From positions 1-34,227 of the forward strand of contig JACCLH010000083.1 of NCBI GenBank assembly GCA_013425375.1: DNA of 34,227 bases. Direction: 5' to 3'. Positions 17,316-25,132 of this stretch are shown in pieces; the stretch's first letter is position 1, and the number at the start of each line of letters is the position of its first letter. Both the position numbers and the translations under genes were made by a program. Below the pieces are notes generated by a model. That model saw only the letters and a list, made by a program, of their open reading frames with translations. It was not told where the DNA came from and searched no databases. The stretch is from Microcaldota archaeon (GTDB lineage: Archaea; Micrarchaeota; Micrarchaeia; Anstonellales; Bilamarchaeaceae).

Positions 17316-19046
17316 ATGGCCGTGGAAACGAAAATCGACAAGATGGTCACCCTTCTGAGAAAAAACAAGACCATGAGCCTGAGGACGCTCGCCCGCGAGC
17401 TTTCTATCAGTGAGGAGCTGGTCGAGAAATTCGCGCTTTGCATGGAGAAGGCAGGGCTCGCATACATCCACTATCCCATCAACATGATAGAGAACCCTTC
17501 GGTCACATACGTGGCCCCTCCGGTCGAAGCGCAGAAGGCCGCCCACGTCGGCAAGCTGCTCAGCGAGTACGACATAACCCAGCAGGGCGATGCCATCGGC
17601 CACGTGAAGATATTCCATTCTCCTGAGGAGCGCCGCCCGCTCTATCTCATCGCGCTACCGGAAGCGGGCCCGGGCACACGCTCCTATCTGGAGGAAGTCA
17701 AGCAGGAGGTCTCCAGGACATTCCAGATCTGGGTCGATGAGAAGAATCCTGAGGAGAACAGGCGCCTTTTCGAAGGCCGCCGGAAACTGATATCGGACAT
17801 CATCAAGAAGGACCTCTCCCCGTCGCCGGAGGTGCTGGACGAGCTCGCTCGCATCGTCCTGAACGAGATGTACGGCCTCGGCGAGCTGGAAGCCCTGGTG
17901 GAGGACCGGAGGCTTGAGGAGATAGTAATCAACGCCGCCAAGCAGCCTGTCTCGGTATATCACAAGGAGTTCGGATGGCTCAGGACCAACATCAGGATGA
18001 AGAGCGAGGCTGAGATCGAGAACTTCTCGCAGCAGATTGCGCGCAAGGTGGGCAGGCAGATCAGCACCCTGAACCCCATCCTTGACGCGCACCTGGGGAC
18101 CGGCGAGCGTGTGAACGCGACGCTCAGCCCCATATCCGCCTACGGCAACACGATAACCATGAGGCTTTTTGCGAAGAACCCGTGGACCATAGTCAGTTTC
18201 ATCAAAAAGGAGAACAATGCCATGTCGCCGGAGATGGCCGCGCTATTGTGGCAGGCCATGCACTATGAGATGAACATACTCACCGCAGGGGGCACGGCGA
18301 GCGGCAAGACCAGCGCGCTGAACGCGCTCCTGGCGCTCATACAGCCTTTCCAGAGGATCATCACAATAGAGGATACCCGCGAGCTCTACCTTCCGACATA
18401 CCAATGGAACTGGGTGCCGCTGGTGACCAGGATGCCGAACCCTGAAGGCATGGGCGAGGTCACGATGCTCGACCTGATGGTCAACTCCCTCCGTATGCGG
18501 CCCGACCGCATCGTCCTCGGTGAAATCCGCCGCAAGCGCGAGGCCGAGGTCTTCTTCGAAGCCATGCACACCGGACACAGCGTCTATTCCACGGTCCACG
18601 CGGATACCGGCCAGCAGGTCCTGAAGAGGCTCATAGAGCCGCCCATCGAGATCCCTGAATCCCAGGTGGAGGACGTGCACCTCCTGCTGGTCCAGTACCG
18701 CGACAGGAGGCGGAACATCCGCAGGACGCACGAGATATCAGAGGTGCTCTGCGGTGTGTCAGGACCGGAGCTGAACAGGGTGTTCACATGGAAGCCGCGC
18801 ACCGACGGTTTCGAGAGCGCCAAGGCCCCCCACCGCTACATGGAGGAGCTCAACCTGCGGACCGGCATGACCGAAGCTGAAGTGAATGCGGACCAGAAGG
18901 ACAAGATAACGGTCCTCAGCTGGATGCTCAAGAACGGGCTGGAGGATGTGGAGAGTGTGGGCAGAGTCATGAAAGCCTATTACGCGGACACCGCAGGCAT
19001 AGTAGACGCGGCCGAGAAGGGGACTTCACCGCAGAAGGTGCTTTGA
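17316..19046 (+). CDS. Type II/IV secretion ATPase (VirB11/TadA/FlaI-type) with N-terminal wHTH-like region
   Basis: GGTASGKTSALNALL, IEDTRELYLP, GEIRRKREAEVFFEAMHTGHSVYSTVHAD. Confidence 0.95.
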   Translation: MAVETKIDKMVTLLRKNKTMSLRTLARELSISEELVEKFALCMEKAGLAYIHYPINMIENPSVTYVAPPVEAQKAAHVGKLLSEYDITQQGDAIGHVKIFHSPEERRPLYLIALPEAGPGTRSYLEEVKQEVSRTFQIWVDEKNPEENRRLFEGRRKLISDIIKKDLSPSPEVLDELARIVLNEMYGLGELEALVEDRRLEEIVINAAKQPVSVYHKEFGWLRTNIRMKSEAEIENFSQQIARKVGRQISTLNPILDAHLGTGERVNATLSPISAYGNTITMRLFAKNPWTIVSFIKKENNAMSPEMAALLWQAMHYEMNILTAGGTASGKTSALNALLALIQPFQRIITIEDTRELYLPTYQWNWVPLVTRMPNPEGMGEVTMLDLMVNSLRMRPDRIVLGEIRRKREAEVFFEAMHTGHSVYSTVHADTGQQVLKRLIEPPIEIPESQVEDVHLLLVQYRDRRRNIRRTHEISEVLCGVSGPELNRVFTWKPRTDGFESAKAPHRYMEELNLRTGMTEAEVNADQKDKITVLSWMLKNGLEDVESVGRVMKAYYADTAGIVDAAEKGTSPQKVL

Positions 19047-19047
19047 C

Positions 19048-19938
19048 ATGCCGGACCGCGTGCCAATAATGCTCCTGCCGGCCAACGTGGTGCGGAAACT
19101 CGGGCGGAGGACTTTCCCCCCTGTCATGCTGCTCCTGCCGCTCTTCCCGTCGCTCAAAGGCACGCTCCAGGAAATCCGGTCCGAGGTCGGCGTGGATTCA
19201 TTCGTCACGGCATCATTATTCTCATCCTTCATCTACGGGCTCATCTTCTTCCTGCTCAGCTTCGCCCTACTCTCATCGCGCCCGATCACGACAGACCCTC
19301 TCATCTTCTCCATCGTCCTGGGAGCCGTCTTCTGGCTGATGTTTTTCATCCTGCATATCTACTATCCGGGCATCATCGTGAAGAAGATCGCGGCCAAGGA
19401 GAACAAGGACCTGCTCTATGCCCTGCGCGAGATGATAATAGACATAGACGGAGGCGTCCCCCTGTTCGATTCCATGAAGAACATCTCCGCTGCCGGATAC
19501 GGCTACATCTCCGCGGACTTCGATTGGGTGGTGCGCCAGGTGGAAAGCGGCGTGCCGGAGCGGGAGGTCCTGAAGCAGCTCGCCCTCAAGACAGAGAGCG
19601 AGTTCCTCAAGCGGGCGGCCTGGCAGATGGTGAACGCCCTTGAATCCGGCGCCAAGATGAGCGATGCGCTGGAAGGCATCGCGGTTGCCGTGGAGGAATA
19701 CCTCCTTCGCGAGATAAAGAACTACTCCAACAACCTCAATTTCCTGTTGCTGATATACATGCTCGTGGGCATCGTGGCCCCGTCCCTGGGCATCACATTC
19801 ATGGTACTCCTATCGGCGTTCAGCGGGCTCGGCGTGACCATAGAGGCAGTGATGATGCTCATCATATGCACATCCATCTTCCAGGTCGTGATGATAGGAT
19901 ACATGGCCTCCACAAGGCCGGATCTCTTCGGTGGCTGA
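19048..19938 (+). CDS. Type II secretion F / TadC-FlaJ-like membrane protein 1
   Basis: T2SF-like helical pattern (LREMIIDIDGGVPLFDSMKNIS...) with C-terminal TM cluster. Confidence 0.88.
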   Translation: MPDRVPIMLLPANVVRKLGRRTFPPVMLLLPLFPSLKGTLQEIRSEVGVDSFVTASLFSSFIYGLIFFLLSFALLSSRPITTDPLIFSIVLGAVFWLMFFILHIYYPGIIVKKIAAKENKDLLYALREMIIDIDGGVPLFDSMKNISAAGYGYISADFDWVVRQVESGVPEREVLKQLALKTESEFLKRAAWQMVNALESGAKMSDALEGIAVAVEEYLLREIKNYSNNLNFLLLIYMLVGIVAPSLGITFMVLLSAFSGLGVTIEAVMMLIICTSIFQVVMIGYMASTRPDLFGG

Positions 19939-20989
19939 AATGGAACCATCAACAAATGACAAGGAAGAATCGCTCATGAGCCAGAGGCCTTTCAGGCGCG
20001 TTGGTTCTGTGCTGCCAAAAGCCATGCTGAAGCATTTCAGCACCAGGCTCCGGCATGCAGGCATCAGGAAGGATGTTCGCGTGTGGCTCGGGGCACGGCT
20101 CCTCCTCGCGTTTCTGATTGGCTCAATCCTTCTCCTGCTCTACATCATGATATTCAATCCGGTCACCAATATCGAAACCCTGGCGGTCTCCATATGCCTT
20201 TTCCTGGGCGGGGGCTTCCTTGTTCTGGTGCCGTCATACCTTCAGCTTTATTACCGCATCGTGGACCGCACCACCCAGGTGGAGAAGGTCCTGCCGGATT
20301 TCCTGCTTCTCACAGTTTCCAACCTGAGGGCAGGCATGAGCCCATTCGCCGCCTTCACCCAGGCCGCAATCCCGGAATTCGGGTCTTTCCACGAAGAGGT
20401 GAGGCTGGGCGCTGCGAGAACCGGAGGCAAAAGCTCGCTTGCGGATGCGCTCAACGAGATATCCACTTATTTCGATTCGCATCTGCTCGAGAGGACAGTG
20501 AGCCTCTTCAACAAGGGGCTCCGCTCGGGCGGCCATCTCGCCAGGCTGCTCACCTCGATAGCGCAGGAGGTCCGCCGCATACAGGACCTGCGGGCCGAGC
20601 TGATATCATCCACCAGGTCCTACACGATTTTCCTCATGTTCATCCTGGTCCTGGTGATGCCGTTCCTGCTTTCGATCTCCACGCATTTCGTCCAGGTCTT
20701 CCTCAAGATTAACCAGGAGAGCGTGGCAGCCGGTGCAGACTCCAGTGCAACGGCAGGCATGCCTGTTTTCTCAGGCGCCATACTGATAACCGCCAACGAC
20801 ATGGTCATGATATCAATCACCCTGATAGTGACGAGCTCCCTGTTCATGTCTATCCTGATAGGGGTTATCAGCAGGGGCCGTGCCACCTATGGTGTGAAGT
20901 ATTTCCCTCTTTTTGCCTGCGCGGCGACGCTGACCTATCTGCTCTCGAAAGCGTTCATAGAAAGCTTCCTGTCAGGGTTCTCCTATTGA
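19931..20989 (+). CDS. Type II secretion F / TadC-FlaJ-like membrane protein 2
   Basis: LPDFLLLTVSNLRAGMSPFAAFTQA; overlaps copy 1. Confidence 0.88.
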   Translation: MAEMEPSTNDKEESLMSQRPFRRVGSVLPKAMLKHFSTRLRHAGIRKDVRVWLGARLLLAFLIGSILLLLYIMIFNPVTNIETLAVSICLFLGGGFLVLVPSYLQLYYRIVDRTTQVEKVLPDFLLLTVSNLRAGMSPFAAFTQAAIPEFGSFHEEVRLGAARTGGKSSLADALNEISTYFDSHLLERTVSLFNKGLRSGGHLARLLTSIAQEVRRIQDLRAELISSTRSYTIFLMFILVLVMPFLLSISTHFVQVFLKINQESVAAGADSSATAGMPVFSGAILITANDMVMISITLIVTSSLFMSILIGVISRGRATYGVKYFPLFACAATLTYLLSKAFIESFLSGFSY

Positions 20990-21040
20990 ATTGTCGCTTC
21001 AGATGCATCCTGATGGGCGAAATTCCAGTTCCAGAAAGGT

Positions 21041-21050
21041 TTTAAACCTC
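21041..21050 (+). promoter_or_regulatory. TATA-like box upstream of pilin 1
   Basis: TTTAAACC about 45 nt upstream of the pilin 1 ATG. Confidence 0.5.
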
Positions 21051-21094
21051 CCCCTGAAAAGCTACTCCAAGCAAACCCAAGAGGTGCTATAAAT

Positions 21095-21547
21095 ATGAAA
21101 GGACAAGTTTCGACAGAATACCTTGTAATCCTGGCTATTGTCCTCGTCGTTGCCTTGGTCGTCGTCTACCTGGTAGGCGGCTTCGCTGGCATGGGCGTAG
21201 GAACGATGGAGACCCAGAGCATGCAGGCGTGGGGAACTGCGGCGCCGTTCGCTATCACGAGCTGGAAGCAGACCGACACCGCGTTGGAAATGGAGGTCCA
21301 GAACAACGATGTGGACCAACTGACCCTCACTGGCATAGCGATGGATGGCGCTAGTGTGACAATCGCCCCGGTGAACCAGACCTTCGCGAGCGGCTCTAAG
21401 TTCCTCATAACCGCTACCGTGGCTAGTGCATGCGGCGCTCCCGGTACGTCTTTCAGCCACTCAAACGTGATTTTGACCTATAACAAGGGCTCGATAAGCG
21501 GAAAGACGGAGACAGGCATAAGGCCGATAGTCGGCAAGTGCTCCTGA
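21095..21547 (+). CDS. Type IV pilin paralog 1 (150 aa)
   Basis: MKGQVSTEYLVILAIVLVVALVVVYLVGGFAGMG; C-terminal IVGKCS. Confidence 0.93.
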   Translation: MKGQVSTEYLVILAIVLVVALVVVYLVGGFAGMGVGTMETQSMQAWGTAAPFAITSWKQTDTALEMEVQNNDVDQLTLTGIAMDGASVTIAPVNQTFASGSKFLITATVASACGAPGTSFSHSNVILTYNKGSISGKTETGIRPIVGKCS

Positions 21548-21681
21548 ACCTCTGTTTTTTTCCTTTAATTTTTCTTTTTCTTCTTAATTTTCTCCTGCTT
21601 GATGCGCATCCTTCTACATGGCCAGGGTCATCCTCCCCCATTATAAAATCTGCCGAGAATAATCCATGTCGGGACGATAAA

Positions 21682-22134
21682 ATGTTCTGTAAAGGTCAAG
21701 TCTCCACGGAATATCTCGTGGTGCTCGCAATCATCCTGGTCGTAGGCCTTGTGGTCGTCTATCTTATCGGCGGATTCGCAGGCATGGGAGGATCGAACCT
21801 GGAGACCGAGAGCATGCAGGCATGGGGAACTGCAGCGCCGTTTGCCATAACCAACTGGAAGCAGACCGGCTCGACGCTCCAGATGGAGCTCCGCAACAAC
21901 GATATCAACACCCTGACCCTGACCGGCATATCCATGGACAATGCCGTTGTTTACTCAGCAAACACGACATTCACGAGCGGCGAGAAGAGGCTCATCAGCG
22001 TCACGACTTCGACCAGCTGCGGCGCGACCGGAACGCGGTTCGTCCACGATAATGTCCTGATAACCTACAACAAGGGCATGATAACTGGGAATACCGAAAG
22101 GGGTCTGAAGCCCATTATCGGCAAGTGCTCCTGA
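21682..22134 (+). CDS. Type IV pilin paralog 2 (150 aa)
   Basis: True start at MFCKGQVSTEYLVVLAI; the ORF track start at 21538 overlaps pilin 1 and is too long. TATA-like TTATAAAATC at 21641. Confidence 0.92.
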   Translation: MFCKGQVSTEYLVVLAIILVVGLVVVYLIGGFAGMGGSNLETESMQAWGTAAPFAITNWKQTGSTLQMELRNNDINTLTLTGISMDNAVVYSANTTFTSGEKRLISVTTSTSCGATGTRFVHDNVLITYNKGMITGNTERGLKPIIGKCS

Positions 22135-22208
22135 ACCTGATCTCTTCACCGGCAGCTCAACCCCCATCTTTTTAAATCTGAAGCGGCTCTACTGCATGAG
22201 GGAATGTC

Positions 22209-22661
22209 ATGTTCAAGAAAGGGCAAGTATCTACTGAATATCTGGTTATTCTGGCTGTCGTGCTGGTCATAGCCCTTGTGGTGGTCTACCTGGTGGGCGG
22301 TTTTGCCGGCATGGGCGCGGGAACAACGGAGACCCAAAGCCAGCAGGCTTGGGGCACCGCAGCGCCATTCTCCATAACCATCCTGAAGCAGAGCGGCACG
22401 ACCCTTGAGATGGAGATACAGAACAACGACGTTGACAAGCTCATCCTGACCGACATAACGATGGATAACGTCTCGGTCTTGGCTACGAACACATCGTTCA
22501 CGAGCGGCGAGAAGAAAGTCCTCAACGCCACCACTGCGGCTTCCTGCGGAATCCCAGGTTCGGCGTTCTCGCATCAGAATGTCCGCATAACCTACACCAA
22601 GGGTGCGATAATCGGAAAGACCGAGTTCGGCATCCGCCCGCTGATGGGCAAGTGCTCCTGA
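22209..22661 (+). CDS. Type IV pilin paralog 3 (150 aa)
   Basis: MFKKGQVSTEYLVILAVVLVIALVVVYLVGG; C-terminal LMGKCS; TATA-like TTTAAATC at 22171. Confidence 0.93.
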   Translation: MFKKGQVSTEYLVILAVVLVIALVVVYLVGGFAGMGAGTTETQSQQAWGTAAPFSITILKQSGTTLEMEIQNNDVDKLILTDITMDNVSVLATNTSFTSGEKKVLNATTAASCGIPGSAFSHQNVRITYTKGAIIGKTEFGIRPLMGKCS

Positions 22662-22711
22662 AGAGACAGGTCCATCTTAATTTTCCTTTATTTTTCCTTT
22701 TCCCTCTCCTC

Positions 22712-23515
22712 TCAGGATAGATATCTCCTTATCACAGAATTGAGTTTTTCAGCTTCTTTCAGCGCTGCATCCGCAGGCTTCCCGCCCTGCTTCTCGTAGG
22801 CGTAGGCTATTGAAGAAGAGGCATTGATGCGGTGGATGAGGGCGTTTCCCTTCACTGCTTCCATAACCATCCCGAGATTGCCTCCCTGCGCGCCTATGCC
22901 AGGGATGAGGAACGGAACCTTATTTTCCGTCATCTTTGCCAGCTTCCCTATCGCCTCGCTCGTCGCGCCCACAACCAAACCACACTTCCAATCAAGTGCC
23001 TTCTCAGCGACCCGTTCGTAAACATATCCCTTGCCGCACTTCAGTTCCTCGAAATCTTTGGCTCCGGGATTTGATGTCCTGCAAAGCATGTACGCCAGCT
23101 TGCCCTCCCGAAGGAACGGCTTCACTGAATCCTCACCCATATAAGGGCTGATGGTGGTGGCATCAGCGCCCCAGAAGTCATAGAGCTCGCGTGCATACGC
23201 TTCGCTGGATTTGCCGATATCCCCCCTCTTCCCGTCGAGTATAAGAGGCACCTTCCCACGGTATCTTTGCATAATCTCTTCCAGCGCATACAATCCGTCG
23301 AACCCGTACTGGGCGAAATAAGCATAATTCGGTTTCAGGGCAGCTATGGCGTTCTCAGCGAGCAGCCTGTCTATGATGTCGTGGAAGAACGGCGCTATCG
23401 TCTCCTCAACCGACTTTCCTTTCCCCATGGCGCCTGCTATCCGGTCCATGTCCGGGTCCACTCCGAAACAGAGTATCGTCTTATTCTCTCTCGCGCTCTT
23501 CTCGAGGTCAATCAT
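22712..23515 (-). CDS. pyrF: Orotidine 5'-phosphate decarboxylase
   Basis: CFGVDPD, LKPNYAYFAQYG, LILDGKRGDIGKSSEAYA, LIPGIGAQGG. Confidence 0.93.
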   Translation of the reverse strand: MIDLEKSARENKTILCFGVDPDMDRIAGAMGKGKSVEETIAPFFHDIIDRLLAENAIAALKPNYAYFAQYGFDGLYALEEIMQRYRGKVPLILDGKRGDIGKSSEAYARELYDFWGADATTISPYMGEDSVKPFLREGKLAYMLCRTSNPGAKDFEELKCGKGYVYERVAEKALDWKCGLVVGATSEAIGKLAKMTENKVPFLIPGIGAQGGNLGMVMEAVKGNALIHRINASSSIAYAYEKQGGKPADAALKEAEKLNSVIRRYLS

Positions 23516-23651
23516 GAATGACTAACGCCGGCGATGTTTAAATCCCTTAGCCACCCCCCTTTCACTGGCCACCGCACTCTTTCAGCAATCAATATAAACG
23601 TGTTCTGGCAAAGGAGATGTCGCTCTCTGACCAATGGCCAGAGTTTGTAAT

Positions 23652-23911
23652 GGGGTTATGGCGTAAAGCCGGATGTGGCACGCAACCTGGTAGCGCGGCA
23701 GAGGCTTATTTTCGCTTTCTCAAGACGAAAATCTGTTGCCGAAGCTCCAGATCTCTCTTCTGCATAAGCAGAAGAATTTGTAGCCGCGAAACCTGCATGC
23801 CGGAGTTCAACGCGCCTTTTTAGTAAAAAGGCGCGCCCAAAAACGGGTGTGCTAAAAGCGCCCAAAACGGGCCGTAAATAAAAATGCGCTGAACAGATCT
23901 CCGTGACCCCA
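23652..23911 (+). tRNA. Heavily interrupted tRNA, probably tRNA-Trp(CCA)
   Basis: Acceptor GGGGTTA (23652-23658)/TGACCCC (23904-23910), discriminator A, D-loop AACCTGGTA, CTCCAGA anticodon-loop candidate (23745-23751), T-stem CGGAG/CTCCG. D-arm intron about 23667-23685 (BHB GCGT/ACGC) and T-loop intron about 23811-23896 (BHB GTTC/GAAC, leaving TTCAAAT). Anticodon-region insert borders unresolved. Confidence 0.65.
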
Positions 23912-23947
23912 TTTTTTTACTACATCGATGATTTCCAAGAGGTGGAT

Positions 23948-24955
23948 ATGATGCGTTCGTATATCGTGTTGGCTCTGCTGGCGATAGTCCTCGCCGGCTG
24001 CGTGAACCCCCCTGTAGATGGGGGAAACCAGACAACCCAGCCACCAGTGATGGACGTGGCGCCAGGGCAGAACAATACCGGCCAGAACGTTTCTGTCCAG
24101 CCGCAGCAGAACCAGTCCACCGTGCTTGCGCCTGGCGATAGTGTGAGCCTCGGCGACCATGTCTGGGTGGATTACACCCTATGGGTGCAGGGCAAGGTCC
24201 TTGACACCAGCAATGCCACCCTGGCCAACGAGTCCGGCATCCTCAACCCGAACCGCCAGTACAAGCCCCTTGACTTCGAAGTGCAGTTCAACAAAGGCCT
24301 CATAGACGGCTTCATCATCAATGTCATAAACATGCATGTCAACGAGACTGTGAGCTTCGATGTGGACCCTGCACGCGGCTATGGCCCGTACGACCCAGCT
24401 AAGGTCATCGTGGTGCCGAGGTTCTACACCGCGGACCGTTACATCGAGCAGAGCCTGTACGAGACCGTGCCGCGCTCGTATTTCACCCAGCAGGGCATAA
24501 ATGTCTCCAACGGGACCGGCTTCGACACCCCCTACGGCACTGTGTTCATAACCGATTTCAACGACGAGAATGTCACAATATTCTACCTCCTCGTGCCTGG
24601 CGCCAATATAACTGTCGGCGGCGTTCCCCAACAGGTCGTGGCCCTCTCGAACCTGACCGCGAAGATGGAACTGATGCTCGAGGAGAACGGGACCTATGCT
24701 CTCCCGGACCCCATCCTCAAGGCCGCAGTCCCGCTGAGGGTCGTCAACAAGACAAACGACAGCATCGTCATGGAGAGGATGCTTATCGTGAACCGTTCCT
24801 ATAAGCTGGCACACCCATACACGTTGGCGCCTACGACATTTCTCGTGAAAGATGTCGCAGACACCAACATCACGCTGGATGGCAACCACCCGCTGGCTAA
24901 CGAGACACTGCACTTCCAGGTGACCCTGCTCAACGCCACCAGGCCCAGCAACTAA
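23948..24955 (+). CDS. Lipoprotein FKBP-type (SlyD-like) peptidyl-prolyl isomerase
   Basis: MMRSYIVLALLAIVLAGC lipobox; GDHVWVDYTLWVQGKVLDTS; ARGYGPYDPAKVIVVPR; NHPLANETLHFQVTL. Confidence 0.85.
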   Translation: MMRSYIVLALLAIVLAGCVNPPVDGGNQTTQPPVMDVAPGQNNTGQNVSVQPQQNQSTVLAPGDSVSLGDHVWVDYTLWVQGKVLDTSNATLANESGILNPNRQYKPLDFEVQFNKGLIDGFIINVINMHVNETVSFDVDPARGYGPYDPAKVIVVPRFYTADRYIEQSLYETVPRSYFTQQGINVSNGTGFDTPYGTVFITDFNDENVTIFYLLVPGANITVGGVPQQVVALSNLTAKMELMLEENGTYALPDPILKAAVPLRVVNKTNDSIVMERMLIVNRSYKLAHPYTLAPTTFLVKDVADTNITLDGNHPLANETLHFQVTLLNATRPSN

Positions 24956-24975
24956 GTAAATGACTTAAAAAATAG

Positions 24976-25113
24976 CCTTAGAATGGCATACTCGACTGAT
25001 GCATCCGAATCGTCGGATGCATCGGCAGTAACAAGGTGAGACGACCCCGAGTATCGGGGCCAGGGTGCACTAACGTGCACTCGGCTCACCTTGTTAAGAA
25101 GTGCTGACTAAGG
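24976..25113. repeat. Multi-branched inverted-repeat element between convergent genes (candidate structured RNA or mobile palindrome)
   Basis: CCTTAG/CTAAGG outer stem; GATGCATCCGA-atcg-TCGGATGCATC hairpin; AACAAGGTGAG/CTCACCTTGTT enclosing CCCCGA-gta-TCGGGG and GTGCAC-taac-GTGCAC. Confidence 0.85.
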
Positions 25114-25132
25114 TAAAAATTTAGGTCAGACA

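Noticed and set aside
24956-25132. Element as an ordinary bidirectional terminator
   Set aside because: Multi-branch pairing is far more elaborate than a terminator hairpin and archaeal termination mainly uses U-tracts; terminator function was not excluded, only judged insufficient.
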